A model generated the notes under the pieces. It was not told the DNA's origin and made no database searches. It saw nothing but the letters and a program-made list of their open reading frames with translations. From the NCBI GenBank assembly GCA_024508855.1, contig JANINJ010000026.1, forward strand, positions 186,001 to 250,000: a stretch of 64,000 nt of DNA. The letters run 5' to 3'. This document shows positions 48,715-57,660 of the stretch, one piece after another. The position numbers and the translations under genes are program-made. Source of the DNA: Xanthobacteraceae bacterium. GTDB lineage: Bacteria > Pseudomonadota > Alphaproteobacteria > Rhizobiales > Xanthobacteraceae. Every line of letters starts with the position of its first letter. The first letter of the stretch is position 1.

Positions 48715-48749
48715 TCTCGTTCGGGATCAATAAAAAGAAGCAAACGAGA
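48715..48749 (+). promoter_or_regulatory. hfq leader inverted repeat around an A-rich loop
   Basis: TCTCGTT and AACGAGA are 7-bp arms separated by 21 bases that include ATAAAAAGAAGCAA. The structure ends 16 bases before the hfq ATG and the following bases are again A-rich (GAGAAAAAAACA). A-rich ARN repeats are what Hfq's distal face binds, so self-binding is plausible. Confidence 0.45.
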
Positions 48750-48765
48750 TTGCGAGAAAAAAACA

Positions 48766-49014
48766 ATGGCGGCAGACCGCGCACAAAACTTACAAGACAC
48801 CTTCCTCAATCACGTACGGAAAACCAAGACGCCGCTGACGATCTTTCTGGTGAACGGCGTCAAGCTGCAGGGTATCGTCACCTGGTTCGACAATTTCTGC
48901 CTGTTGCTTCGGCGCGATGGACATTCGCAGCTTGTCTACAAGCATGCGATTTCGACGATCATGCCGGGCGCACCGATCCAGTTGTTCGAAGGCGGCGAGG
49001 ATGCTCCGGCGTGA
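48766..49014 (+). CDS. hfq: RNA chaperone Hfq
   Basis: 82 residues from the ATG at 48766; an upstream in-frame GTG would add an unlikely basic stretch. The Sm fold is complete: [41 protein letters not shown] and the KH motif of Sm2 in [12 protein letters not shown]. The hexamer pairs sRNAs with mRNAs. The C-terminal tail is short, as in other alphaproteobacteria. hflX follows after 11 bases. Confidence 0.98.
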   Translation: MAADRAQNLQDTFLNHVRKTKTPLTIFLVNGVKLQGIVTWFDNFCLLLRRDGHSQLVYKHAISTIMPGAPIQLFEGGEDAPA

Positions 49015-49025
49015 GAGCAGCCTGA

Positions 49026-50429
49026 TTGGAACCGTACAACCGTGACGGGCGCCGCGATCGGCCGCAGTCGATGCAGGGGACATCGACCGGTCAGGCAATC
49101 GTCATCGGGCCATATTTGCGGCTACGGCGCGGCGACCCAGACGCCGCGGCGGCATCTCATGTCGTGCGCGATTCCGAAGCACGGCTGGAAGAGATCGTCG
49201 GGCTCGCGCGCGCCATCGACCTGAGTGTTGTCGAGGCGGTGATCGCACCGATCAGTCAGATCAGGCCGGCAACCTATCTCGGCAAAGGCAAGGTTGAGGA
49301 AATCGTTGGCTTGATCGGCAGCCATGGCGTCGATCTGGCAATCCTGGACTGTGCACTATCGCCGATTCAGCAACGCAACCTGGAGAAGGCGTGGGGCATC
49401 AAGGTGCTCGACCGCACCGGGCTGATCCTGGAGATCTTTGGGCGTCGCGCCAAGACCAAGGAAGGTGCGCTGCAGGTCGAGCTTGCACACCTCAATTATC
49501 AGCGAAGCCGGCTGGTCCGCTCGTGGACCCATCTGGAACGCCAGCGCGGCGGTTTTGGCTTTCTCGGCGGTCCCGGTGAAACGCAGATCGAGGCGGATCG
49601 CCGGCTGATCGGCGATCGCATCACGCGGATCGAAAATGAACTCACGAAGGTGCAAGCCACCCGTCGGCTGCACCGCGCCGGCCGCCAACGAGTACCATAT
49701 CGCGTGGTCGCGCTGGTCGGGTACACCAATGCCGGAAAATCGACGCTGTTCAATCGACTGACGCGGGCTGATGTTCAGGCCGCGGACATGTTGTTTGCGA
49801 CGCTTGATCCGACCTTGCGCGCGCTCGCGCTGCCGCATGGCGGCAAGGCGATGCTGTCCGATACGGTCGGATTCATTTCGAACCTGCCAACACAGTTGGT
49901 GGCGGCCTTTCGTGCCACGCTGGAGGAGGTGATGGAGGCTGACGTCATTCTCCACGTTCGCGACATTTCCCATGAAGACGCCGAGGCTCAGGAGCGGGAT
50001 GTCGACATCGTGTTGCGGCAGCTTGGGATCGATCCGGATGCCGGCGCAAACGTTCTCGAGGTCTGGAATAAGATCGACCGCTTCACGCCTGAAGAACGCG
50101 AGAACCTTGTGAATATCGCCGCGCGGCGGCCACCCGAACGGCCGTGCTATCTGGTCTCGGCGGAAACCGGCGAGGGCATCAACACGCTGCTGATGGCTAT
50201 AGAGGATCGACTGGCCGAAAGCCGGGTAACGTTGACCCTCACCATCGACGCAGCCGACGGCGCCGGCATCAGCTGGTTGCATCGCAATGCAGAAATTCTC
50301 GCGAAGACGCTACGCGACGGCAAATTCGATATGACGGTTCGGGTGGACGAAACCAAGCGCGATATCGTGATCAACCGGTTTGGCGCGGCGCCCGCGGCTG
50401 TATCGCCAGATGAACCGGGCGGGGCATAA
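49026..50429 (+). CDS. hflX: ribosome-associated GTPase HflX
   Basis: 467 residues from a TTG at 49026; an ATG 15 codons inside (49071) is a possible start. N-terminal HflX domain with PATYLGKGKVEEIVGLI, the GTPase linker LERQRGGFGFLGGPGETQIE, and G motifs GYTNAGKST, DTVGF, NKID and SAETGEG. It rescues stalled ribosomes by splitting 70S particles. hfq-hflX is a conserved pair. Confidence 0.95.
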   Translation: MEPYNRDGRRDRPQSMQGTSTGQAIVIGPYLRLRRGDPDAAAASHVVRDSEARLEEIVGLARAIDLSVVEAVIAPISQIRPATYLGKGKVEEIVGLIGSHGVDLAILDCALSPIQQRNLEKAWGIKVLDRTGLILEIFGRRAKTKEGALQVELAHLNYQRSRLVRSWTHLERQRGGFGFLGGPGETQIEADRRLIGDRITRIENELTKVQATRRLHRAGRQRVPYRVVALVGYTNAGKSTLFNRLTRADVQAADMLFATLDPTLRALALPHGGKAMLSDTVGFISNLPTQLVAAFRATLEEVMEADVILHVRDISHEDAEAQERDVDIVLRQLGIDPDAGANVLEVWNKIDRFTPEERENLVNIAARRPPERPCYLVSAETGEGINTLLMAIEDRLAESRVTLTLTIDAADGAGISWLHRNAEILAKTLRDGKFDMTVRVDETKRDIVINRFGAAPAAVSPDEPGGA

Positions 50430-50510
50430 TCACCGCCATCGCTCGAAGCTAACGCCGCAACGCAGCTTTTCGCCTGAAGCACTTGACCCGATTTGGCAGG
50501 CGACTATTCC

Positions 50511-51986
50511 ATGCCTCCAACCAGAACCGCACCAACGTGGGAGAACCAGGTGGCCTATCAAGACACATTGTTGCTTATCAACGGCAAGTGGCGCGCCAGC
50601 AGCTCGGGCCGGACGATCCCGGTGCTCAATCCCGCGACCGAGGAAGTCATCGGCACAGTCGCCCACGCGGATCAGTCTGATCTCGATGAAGCGCTGGCAG
50701 CAGCAGCCCAGGGTTTCAAGGTCTGGCGCGCAATGTCTGCGCTCGACCGATCCAGGATCATGCGCAAGGCGGCGGACCTGATGCGGGAGCGCGCAGATTC
50801 CATTGCGACGCTGATGACGATGGAGCAGGGCAAGGTATTAGCCGAAGCCAAGATCGAAACGCTGGCCGCGGCCGATGTGATCGACTGGTTCGCAGAGGAA
50901 GCACGGCGCGCCTATGGACGGGTGATCCCCGCGCGCGGCCCGGGTATTTACCAGCTGGCGGTGAAGGAGCCAGTCGGTCCGGTTGCGGCCTTCACGCCAT
51001 GGAATTTCCCGATCAATCAAGTATGCCGCAAGCTGTCCGCAGCGCTCGGCGCAGGTTGCTCGATCATCGTCAAGGCACCCGAAGAAACGCCCGCGTCGCC
51101 AGCCGCATTGCTCAAGACTTTCGTCGATGCTGGTGTCCCGGCCGGTGTCGTCAACCTGGTGTTCGGCGTGCCCGCTGAGATTTCCGAATATCTCATCCCG
51201 CACCCGATCATTCGCAAGATTTCGTTCACGGGCTCCACCGTCGTGGGCAAGCAACTTGCTGCGCTCGCGGGTCAGCATATGAAGCGCGCGACGATGGAGC
51301 TGGGCGGTCATGCGCCGGCAATCGTGTTCAACGACGCCGACGTCGCCAGCGCGGCGAAGATCATCCTGGGTGCGAAATATCGCAACGCAGGCCAGGTCTG
51401 CATCGCACCGACCCGCCTTTTAGTGCAGGACAAGGTCTACAAGGATTTCGTCAACGAATTCGTGTCCGCTGCAAAGGCGATCAAGGTCGGCAATGGGCTC
51501 GATCCGGAGTCGAAGATGGGATCGCTGGCGAATGCGCGGCGTATTCCGGCCATCGAGGGCTTCGTTCAGGATGCCGTTGCGAAGGGGGCCAAGCTCGATG
51601 CCGGCGGCCATCGCATCGGCAACAAGGGCTACTTCTTCGAACCCACCGTGGTGAGCGACGTTCCGAAAGACGCACGTGCCATGAACGAAGAACCGTTCGG
51701 TCCGCTGGCACTGATTTCGCCATTCAACACCTTCGATGAGGTTGCCGAAGAAGCCAACCGCCTGCCATACGGCCTCGCGTCCTACGCCTTCACCAGTTCG
51801 ACCAAGACGGCAACGGCGATCGGCGCGGCAATCGAAAGCGGCATGGTTGCCATCAACAACGTCGGGCTCGGAATGCCGGAAAACCCGTTCGGCGGCGTCA
51901 AGGATTCCGGCTACGGGTCTGAGGGCGGCATCGAGGCCATGGAAGCCTATCTCAACACCAAGTTCATCTCGCAGACGGGCGTTTGA
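50511..51986 (+). CDS. NAD(P)-dependent aldehyde dehydrogenase, succinate-semialdehyde type
   Basis: 491 residues from the ATG at 50511; a GTG at 50550 is also possible. Glu active-site motif [13 protein letters not shown] and catalytic Cys motif [13 protein letters not shown] are intact, with [11 protein letters not shown]-like cofactor region ([16 protein letters not shown]) and [10 protein letters not shown]. It oxidises succinate semialdehyde or a related semialdehyde (for example 2-oxoglutarate semialdehyde). No GABA transaminase is nearby, so the substrate is an inference. Confidence 0.88.
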   Translation: MPPTRTAPTWENQVAYQDTLLLINGKWRASSSGRTIPVLNPATEEVIGTVAHADQSDLDEALAAAAQGFKVWRAMSALDRSRIMRKAADLMRERADSIATLMTMEQGKVLAEAKIETLAAADVIDWFAEEARRAYGRVIPARGPGIYQLAVKEPVGPVAAFTPWNFPINQVCRKLSAALGAGCSIIVKAPEETPASPAALLKTFVDAGVPAGVVNLVFGVPAEISEYLIPHPIIRKISFTGSTVVGKQLAALAGQHMKRATMELGGHAPAIVFNDADVASAAKIILGAKYRNAGQVCIAPTRLLVQDKVYKDFVNEFVSAAKAIKVGNGLDPESKMGSLANARRIPAIEGFVQDAVAKGAKLDAGGHRIGNKGYFFEPTVVSDVPKDARAMNEEPFGPLALISPFNTFDEVAEEANRLPYGLASYAFTSSTKTATAIGAAIESGMVAINNVGLGMPENPFGGVKDSGYGSEGGIEAMEAYLNTKFISQTGV

Positions 51987-52023
51987 GAATTACGCGAAAT
52001 TCCAGACTCTCGCGATTGAAGTG

Positions 52024-52057
52024 AAGAGGTGGCGGATCGTTCAGTCCGCCGCCTCTT
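52024..52057. terminator. strong bidirectional terminator between aldehyde dehydrogenase and mazG
   Basis: A 13-bp stem with one T:G wobble (AAGAGGTGGCGGA against TCCGCCGCCTCTT) and an 8-base loop, followed by TGGTTTTGG on the plus strand. The converging mazG stop codon (52041-52043) is inside the loop. Confidence 0.7.
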
Positions 52058-52865
52058 TGGTTTTGGCCTCGTTCCACAGCGCATCCATCTCAGTGAGCGA
52101 TGCGTCCTCCAGAGAACGGCCCTTCGCAGACAGGGCTCGTTCGATGTAGGCGAAACGGCGTTCGAACTTTGCGTTGGTCCTGCGGAGCGCAAGCTCCGGA
52201 TCGGCGTGGACGTGACGCGCAAGGTTCACAAGTGCGAACATCAGGTCGCCAGTCTCGTCGGCGACTTCGCGCCGGTCGCCACGATCGAGGGCAGCTTCGA
52301 TCTCGTCGGCCTCTTCACGGATCTTGTCGAGAACCGCGCGAGGGTCGTTCCAGTCGAACCCAACGCTGGAGGCTTTTCGCTGCAGTTGCATCGCTTGCGC
52401 CAATGCCGGCTGACCGGCTTTGATGCTCGCGAGAAGCGAAGAGCGTTCGGCTACGGCCGCCGGATTGCGCGCGGCGCGTTCGGCCTTTTCTTCGGCCTTG
52501 ATCCGATCCCATGCGCCTTTCACATCCGATGATGTCAGGTTGCCATCCTTGTCCGCGAAGACGTGCGGATGGCGCCTGATCATCTTGCGCGTGATTGCCT
52601 CGACGACGTCACCGAATGCGAACGCGCCTTGTTCCTGGGCCATGCGCGCGTGGAACACGACTTGCAGCAGCAGATCGCCCAACTCGTCGCACAGATCCGG
52701 AAGATCGTTTCGCGCGATGGCGTCGGCTACCTCGTAAGCCTCCTCGACCGTATAAGGCGCGATGGTCGAAAAGTCCTGTTCGAGGTCCCATGGACAACCT
52801 GTCACGGGAGTACGTAGCTGGGCCATGATGTCGAGCAGGCGGGAGATATCGCGGGAAGGGGTCAT
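52041..52865 (-). CDS. mazG: nucleoside triphosphate pyrophosphohydrolase MazG
   Basis: 274 residues from the ATG at 52865. Two MazG helical domains: [20 protein letters not shown] followed by [18 protein letters not shown], and [20 protein letters not shown] followed by [19 protein letters not shown], giving the metal-binding acidic residues. It hydrolyses (d)NTPs to monophosphates as a house-cleaning enzyme. It is divergent from queC. Confidence 0.94.
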   Translation of the reverse strand: MTPSRDISRLLDIMAQLRTPVTGCPWDLEQDFSTIAPYTVEEAYEVADAIARNDLPDLCDELGDLLLQVVFHARMAQEQGAFAFGDVVEAITRKMIRRHPHVFADKDGNLTSSDVKGAWDRIKAEEKAERAARNPAAVAERSSLLASIKAGQPALAQAMQLQRKASSVGFDWNDPRAVLDKIREEADEIEAALDRGDRREVADETGDLMFALVNLARHVHADPELALRRTNAKFERRFAYIERALSAKGRSLEDASLTEMDALWNEAKTKEAAD

Positions 52866-52989
52866 TGCACACCGGCGAATGGAGGATCGACATTCTATGC
52901 CGGAAGATGCCGGTCCAGCCCAGCAAAAATGCATCGTGTGCTTCCAGCCGCGTTTGGCGGTTACGGCCGGTGATGCTATGGGGCTGATT

Positions 52990-53715
52990 ATGAGCAGTGA
53001 TCTTGAGCAAGGCACCGCGCTGGTGTTGTTTTCAGGCGGGCAGGATTCCGCGACCTGTCTCGCGTGGGCGCTGTCGCGCTTCGCGCGCGTTGAAACGCTT
53101 GGCTTTCATTACGGGCAGCGGCACGTCATCGAACTCGATTGCCGCGATGCTTTGCTTGCTGGCATGAAACGCATCAGCGGCGAATGGGCCTCCCGTCTGG
53201 CGGATAATCACACGCTGGAGATTCCGACCCTCGGCACGATTTCGGAAACCGCGCTGACCCGCGATGTCGCGATCGAAATGGATGAGGGGGGCTTACCGAA
53301 CACATTCGTGCCGGGCCGCAATCTGGTGTTTCTCACCTTCGCGGCTGCACTGGCGTATCGGCGCGGTATCCGGCACATTGTCGGCGGCATGTGCGAGACC
53401 GATTACTCCGGTTACCCGGACTGCCGCGATGAGACGATCAAGGCGCTACAGACCGCGCTCAATCTCGGCATGGACCGGCAATTCGAGCTGCATACGCCGC
53501 TGATGTGGCTCGACAAGGCAGCGACATGGGCGCTGGCCGATGAGCTTGGTGGAGCAGCGCTGGTCGACCTGATCCGCGACCAATCGCACACCTGCTATCT
53601 CGGTGAGCGCGGAGAGCGGTACGACTGGGGCTATGGCTGCGGCAAATGCCCTGCGTGTCAACTGCGTGCCAAAGGCTGGCAGCAATATGCGGCTGCACGC
53701 GCACGTCAGTCGTGA
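52990..53715 (+). CDS. queC: 7-cyano-7-deazaguanine (preQ0) synthase
   Basis: 241 residues from the ATG at 52990 (another ATG at 52978). PP-loop [38 protein letters not shown] and the zinc-binding cysteines in [10 protein letters not shown] and [17 protein letters not shown]. It converts 7-carboxy-7-deazaguanine to the nitrile preQ0 on the way to queuosine. Its 3' end overlaps the converging nitrile hydratase accessory gene by 10 bases. Confidence 0.95.
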   Translation: MSSDLEQGTALVLFSGGQDSATCLAWALSRFARVETLGFHYGQRHVIELDCRDALLAGMKRISGEWASRLADNHTLEIPTLGTISETALTRDVAIEMDEGGLPNTFVPGRNLVFLTFAAALAYRRGIRHIVGGMCETDYSGYPDCRDETIKALQTALNLGMDRQFELHTPLMWLDKAATWALADELGGAALVDLIRDQSHTCYLGERGERYDWGYGCGKCPACQLRAKGWQQYAAARARQS

Positions 53716-54089
53716 AAATCGTCCGCTCGAAGTTCGATTGGCCTGCCGTGCGGCGTGCGATCGGCCGCGTGATCCCAGGCGTCGCGATAGCGGCGAAGGT
53801 TGTGCGCTGACGTCACGCCTTTTTCGGCGACGAGATTTTCCAATGTTGCGAGCCAATGACGGTAATAGGTCTCGCCGGTGTCGGGGTCGCCTGCTGCCTG
53901 CGCGCGCTTGATTTCTGCCGCCAAAGCTGCTGCCCATTCGTTCCATGTGAACAGCCCGCGTTCGTGAAGGCTGAGCGCCATGGCAAATGCCTGCGCTTCC
54001 CAAGGTTCGCGGAAAACCGGCCCATCATCGTCGCGGGGAATGCTCGGGACGGCGCCGGTTGCGACCTGCGCCGCAGCAAGACTAGTCAT
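53706..54089 (-). CDS. nitrile hydratase accessory protein
   Basis: 127 residues. [35 protein letters not shown] is typical of the small beta-like activator of nitrile hydratase operons (it resembles the N-terminal half of the beta subunit). In Co-type systems such proteins deliver or swap the metal-loaded alpha subunit. It starts with an ATGA overlap after the beta gene. Other nitrile hydratase operons also use a P47K-type protein, and none is in this window. Confidence 0.85.
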   Translation of the reverse strand: MTSLAAAQVATGAVPSIPRDDDGPVFREPWEAQAFAMALSLHERGLFTWNEWAAALAAEIKRAQAAGDPDTGETYYRHWLATLENLVAEKGVTSAHNLRRYRDAWDHAADRTPHGRPIELRADDFHD

Positions 54090-54745
54090 GCCAACTCCAG
54101 ATATGGCTCAAACGCATCGATGGAAATCTTGACCGTGGGATCGGCATCGGCGCCCCACAGCTCCTTTCCGTCGAACACCACGGTGTAGAGCCATTGCGGG
54201 TTTTCTCCCGCTTCGTTTGCAGCCGTGTCCGGAAACACATGGCAACCGTGATCACGCTCGATCACGCCGAGATGGCCGCGTACATAGCGCGGCAAGCGCG
54301 TATGCGTGGCAGGATGAATGTTCTTGGCGCGCACACGATCGCCGGCCTTGAATTTCGCTGGCGCTGGAGCCGGGCGGCCGAATTTACCACGGACCATGAC
54401 GCGCTCGACATCGTCGATCTGAAAGCCGCCGTGCTTGAGCGGCTTAGATGGAGCTGATGCATGGCCGGCCTTTACTTCATCGGCCGTGATGTAACCCTTG
54501 GCGACCAGCATGTCTTCGAGGCCAAGCAGCCACTTTTTGTAGTACGAACTCGCCAGATAGACGTCCGGTGGCAATGCTTCGCGATAAAACCGCGACGTAT
54601 CGATGTTGAACGCGCCGGCCGCGCCCATCGCGCGGACCATCGCGAGCACCCGTGCTTCCCATTCGGTATGGAACATGGGCTCGTTCAACTCGGGCTCGAC
54701 CTTGCCGAACCCGTCCATGCCGCCCATGTCGTGCACGCCATTCAT
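54086..54745 (-). CDS. nthB: nitrile hydratase beta subunit
   Basis: 219 residues from the ATG at 54745. Opens [16 protein letters not shown], the standard beta-subunit start, with [21 protein letters not shown] and the C-terminal SH3-like barrel ([30 protein letters not shown]). The beta subunit closes the active site over the alpha-subunit metal centre. Overlaps both neighbours by ATGA, so alpha, beta and the accessory gene are one translational unit. Confidence 0.95.
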   Translation of the reverse strand: MNGVHDMGGMDGFGKVEPELNEPMFHTEWEARVLAMVRAMGAAGAFNIDTSRFYREALPPDVYLASSYYKKWLLGLEDMLVAKGYITADEVKAGHASAPSKPLKHGGFQIDDVERVMVRGKFGRPAPAPAKFKAGDRVRAKNIHPATHTRLPRYVRGHLGVIERDHGCHVFPDTAANEAGENPQWLYTVVFDGKELWGADADPTVKISIDAFEPYLELA

Positions 54746-55383
54746 GACGGCGCTCCCGGCATCTTCGGAAAGCCGGTGCCGATCATCGAGTCGCGGGTGA
54801 CGAGTTCGGTGAGCTGTTGCTCGCTCCAGCCTTCGGTTCCGGGCGGTCGCATCGGCAATACGAGGAAGCGGGTCTCGGCCGTGGAATCCCATACGCGAAT
54901 TTCGACGTCGTTCGGCACGCTCACACCGAAATCCGTAAGCACACCGCGCGGGTCCTTCACGGCACGCGAGCGATAGGGCGCAGCCTTGTACCATACGGGC
55001 GGAAGCCCCAGCATTTCCCACGGATAGCAGGAGCACAGCGTGCAAACGACCATGTTATGGCGCTGCGGCGTATTCTCGATCACTACCAGATGATCGCCGA
55101 CGCGGCTGACATGACCGAGCGTCCCGACCGCTTTGGTCCCATCCTCCAGCAATGCCTTCTTGAAAGCCGGATCGGTCCAGGCCTTGGCGACGACGCGTGC
55201 ACCGTTATGTGGGCCTATCTTGGTTTCATAGGCCTGAATAATCGCATCCAGCGCAGCGGATTCGATGTAGCCCTTTTCGGCGAGAACCGTCTCGAGCGCG
55301 CGAACGCGAAGCTCGGTTTCGGACAATTCCGAATGATCGTGATCGTGGTGGTGATGGCCGTGATCGTCGTGATGTTCCGTCAT
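54742..55383 (-). CDS. nthA: nitrile hydratase alpha subunit, cobalt type
   Basis: 213 residues. The metal-binding claw [18 protein letters not shown] has Cys114, Cys117 and Cys119 and the Thr between the first two that marks cobalt enzymes (iron enzymes have Ser). The Cys residues become sulfinic/sulfenic in the mature enzyme. The N-terminus is very His/Asp-rich (residues 4-18), which could bind metal. It converts nitriles to amides. No amidase gene is adjacent. Confidence 0.96.
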   Translation of the reverse strand: MTEHHDDHGHHHHDHDHSELSETELRVRALETVLAEKGYIESAALDAIIQAYETKIGPHNGARVVAKAWTDPAFKKALLEDGTKAVGTLGHVSRVGDHLVVIENTPQRHNMVVCTLCSCYPWEMLGLPPVWYKAAPYRSRAVKDPRGVLTDFGVSVPNDVEIRVWDSTAETRFLVLPMRPPGTEGWSEQQLTELVTRDSMIGTGFPKMPGAPS

Positions 55384-55476
55384 TGTGTCAGAATACGCCC
55401 AAGATATTGAGCCTGTCGAGCATCAGACTCAGCTAGCATCTGACGCAACAATGACAACAACATCGCGGAGCAAACG

Positions 55477-56283
55477 ATGGCGGATTTCGTCAAGATCGAG
55501 AAAGGCCTCGGACCAGAGGGACGGATCGCCGTGGTCCATTTCGACCGCGGCGATGGCATCAACGCGCTGTCGCCCGACGCGCTGCGGCAACTCACCGACG
55601 CCGCGCGCAGCTTCGAGGACGATGCCAAAACCTCGGTCGTGATATTGGCCGGCAATGCCAAGGCCTTCAGCGCCGGTTTCGATCTGAAGGACCCCGAAGG
55701 CCGCAGCCGTGCGACCATGGACATCGGTTCGCTGCGTCGTCATCTGAAACTGGGGCCGCGATTGTCCCATGCCTGGCAGGAGATGGAGCAGATCGCCATC
55801 GGCGCCATCGAAGGCTTCTGCATCGGCGGCGGCGTGGCGCTTGCGGTAGCGCTGGATTTCCGGGTGATGGCGCGGGACGCACATATGCGGGTGCCGGAAA
55901 TAGGCCTCGGCATGAACATGAGCTGGCAGAGCGTGCCACGCATGCTGCATCTGATGGGACCCGCTCGGACCAAGCAGGCCGTCATTCTGGCCGACCAGCG
56001 GATCAGCGCCACCGAGGCGTATGATTGGGGGCTGGTGGAGGAACTGGCGGAACCGGGCAAGGCCTTCGAACGGGCCATGGTGCTGGCCGAGAAGGTTGCC
56101 CGGCAGCCGCCAATCTCGGTTGCCATGACCAAATTGACCGTCAATCGGCTGGCGCATGCGCTCGACGACCTTGCAAGCCATATGGACGTCGATCAGTTTG
56201 CCCTTGCGAGCCTGACCGAGGATCACAAGGAGGGCGTTGCGGCGTTCCTGGGCAGGCGCCCGCCGCGCTTCAAGGGCCGCTAA
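55477..56283 (+). CDS. crotonase (enoyl-CoA hydratase/isomerase) family protein
   Basis: 268 residues. Oxyanion-hole motifs AFSAGFDLKD and EGFCIGGGVALAVALDFRV are present. The second catalytic Glu is kept (RVPEIGLG, Glu141) but the first is Ala (position 121, in GGGVALA), so it may be an isomerase, hydrolase or other crotonase activity. It is divergent from the nitrile hydratase operon with 93 bases between starts. Otherwise unremarkable length. Confidence 0.85.
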   Translation: MADFVKIEKGLGPEGRIAVVHFDRGDGINALSPDALRQLTDAARSFEDDAKTSVVILAGNAKAFSAGFDLKDPEGRSRATMDIGSLRRHLKLGPRLSHAWQEMEQIAIGAIEGFCIGGGVALAVALDFRVMARDAHMRVPEIGLGMNMSWQSVPRMLHLMGPARTKQAVILADQRISATEAYDWGLVEELAEPGKAFERAMVLAEKVARQPPISVAMTKLTVNRLAHALDDLASHMDVDQFALASLTEDHKEGVAAFLGRRPPRFKGR

Positions 56284-56329
56284 CGGCCCGGGAGCAACCA
56301 AACCCTGCCTACTATCAGGAGGACCGGCC

Positions 56330-56572
56330 ATGATGGAGCTGAAGCCGAATTGTGAATGCTGCGATCGTGATCTGCCGCCGGACAGCCTCGATGCCCGGAT
56401 TTGTACGTTCGAGTGCACATTCTGCGCAGATTGCGCCGAATCCGTTTTCAGCGGGGCCTGCCCGAACTGCAAAGGCAACCTAGTCGGACGTCCGATTCGC
56501 CCGGCCGCGATGCTGGCAAAGTATCCTGCATCCACCGATCGTCATCTGCGTCAACAACCGTGCCCGGGATAA
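56330..56572 (+). CDS. DUF1272 zinc-ribbon-like small protein
   Basis: 80 residues, start ATG at 56330 behind a strong AGGAGG-type ribosome binding site. Eight cysteines in CECCDRDLPP, CTFECTFCADC and GACPNCKGNL form two likely zinc knuckles, matching the DUF1272 family of unknown function. It follows the crotonase gene by 46 bases, so it may be cotranscribed with it. Confidence 0.85.
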   Translation: MMELKPNCECCDRDLPPDSLDARICTFECTFCADCAESVFSGACPNCKGNLVGRPIRPAAMLAKYPASTDRHLRQQPCPG

Positions 56573-56587
56573 CGAAAAGTCCGGGCA
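56561..56587 (+). terminator. hairpin at the end of the DUF1272 gene
   Basis: TGCCCGG and CCGGGCA, perfect 7-bp arms with a 13-base loop that holds part of the stop codon. No T-tract follows. Confidence 0.45.
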
Positions 56588-56604
56588 ATGATTGTGCGTA
56601 AATG

Positions 56605-56640
56605 TTTAGCTTCTTCAAATATATGTCATGAAATGCTAAA
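56605..56640. repeat. AT-rich inverted repeat upstream of HesB/IscA gene
   Basis: TTTAGC and GCTAAA arms with a 24-base AT-rich centre, about 150 bases before the start codon. It sits in the most AT-rich stretch of this part of the window. Confidence 0.35.
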
Positions 56641-56792
56641 GAAACAGAGGAAATCGATCGGAACAGTATGAGCTGCGAACGGTTCTATCCGAATTCATTC
56701 GGCCGGACCTTCACACCAGGGATTTCGTTGTTATTTTAGGCGCATAGTAGTCGCGCGCCGATTTGTCGGAAGTCGCGAGGAGATCAGCCGCA

Positions 56793-57188
56793 ATGAACGC
56801 ACCCGCCGCCGTCAGCAAGCCCAAGCCGCGTCCCCGTCCGCAAGTCATGCGGTTGACGGAAGCAGCGGCGTCGCGGATCGAAGAACTGACCAAACGTGCG
56901 GATTCCGAGATCGTGGGACTGCGGGTCGGGATCAAGAATGGCGGCTGCGCAGGCCAGTCCTACACGGTCGAGTACGCCCATGACGTCCGGCCCACCGATG
57001 AAGTGGTCGAGGACAAGGGCGTGAAAATTCTGGTCGATCCCAAGGCGGTCCTGTTCCTGCTGGGAACCGAGATGGACTACAAGACGGACAAGATGTCCGC
57101 CCAGTTCGTCTTCAACAACCCGAATCAGGTTGGTGCCTGTGGCTGCGGCGAATCCGTTCAACTGACCCCGGCCAAGGTCGACGGGTAG
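56793..57188 (+). CDS. HesB/IscA-family iron-sulfur assembly protein
   Basis: 131 residues from the ATG at 56793 (GAGGAG just before); ORF is open 30 bases further up. The three cluster-binding cysteines are in NGGCAGQSY and GACGCGES, with MRLTEAAASRIEELTKRA and KAVLFLLGTEMDY. It carries Fe-S clusters to apo-proteins. No isc/suf genes are adjacent, so it works as a stand-alone carrier (ErpA/SufA-like). Confidence 0.92.
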   Translation: MNAPAAVSKPKPRPRPQVMRLTEAAASRIEELTKRADSEIVGLRVGIKNGGCAGQSYTVEYAHDVRPTDEVVEDKGVKILVDPKAVLFLLGTEMDYKTDKMSAQFVFNNPNQVGACGCGESVQLTPAKVDG

Positions 57189-57205
57189 CGCACCGGGCGT
57201 GGCCC

Positions 57206-57616
57206 ATGGACCGCGATTTCCTCATGGACCTGTTCGCGGACTTCGGACCGGTCGCCATCCGGAGGATGTTCAGCGGTTACGGTATCTCGGCCGACGGGAT
57301 CAATTTCGCTCTCGCATTGCGTAGCGGTCTCTATTTGCGAGCCGATGAGCGCACCATTCCGCGCTTCGAGGCCGAAGGATGCCAGCCGTTTCAATATACG
57401 ACGCGCAGCAAAACCATCATCGTCAAGTCTTACTGGCAACTGCCGGATCGATTGTTCGACGATACCGAAGAACTGAGCGTGTGGGCGAGGGACGCCCTCG
57501 CTGCAGCCAGACAGGCGGCGGCTTCGAAACGACCGCGCCGAACCGCTACGCGAAGCAAAGCCGTGAAAAAGAAAAGTAGCAAGCCTGCCAAGAAGGTACG
57601 GCGTTCGAAGAGTTGA
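57206..57616 (+). CDS. TfoX/Sxy N-terminal domain protein with basic tail
   Basis: 136 residues. The TfoX_N fold is shown by LFADFGPVAIRRMFSGYGIS, FALALRSGLYLRADE and KSYWQLPDRLFDD. The last 35 residues are Lys/Arg/Ser-rich (KRPRRTATRSKAVKKK and on), histone-tail-like. Full TfoX regulates competence, but this protein lacks the C-terminal domain, so that role is not implied. Follows the HesB gene by 17 bases. Confidence 0.82.
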   Translation: MDRDFLMDLFADFGPVAIRRMFSGYGISADGINFALALRSGLYLRADERTIPRFEAEGCQPFQYTTRSKTIIVKSYWQLPDRLFDDTEELSVWARDALAAARQAAASKRPRRTATRSKAVKKKSSKPAKKVRRSKS

Positions 57617-57625
57617 AATTGTCGG

Positions 57626-57647
57626 CTGGATTGGCGATCCAATTCAG
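57626..57647. terminator. hairpin between converging TfoX and GGDEF genes
   Basis: CTGGATTGG-CGAT-CCAATTCAG, a 9-bp stem with one G:T wobble and a tetraloop. It has no T-run on either strand but sits at a tail-to-tail junction. Confidence 0.45.
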
Positions 57648-57660
57648 GCTTGGCGCGACA

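Noticed and set aside
56665-56695. GGAAC-containing stretch resembling a general-stress (EcfG-type) promoter
   Set aside because: GGAAC is followed after 15-16 bases by CGGTT rather than CGTT, so the second box does not match well.
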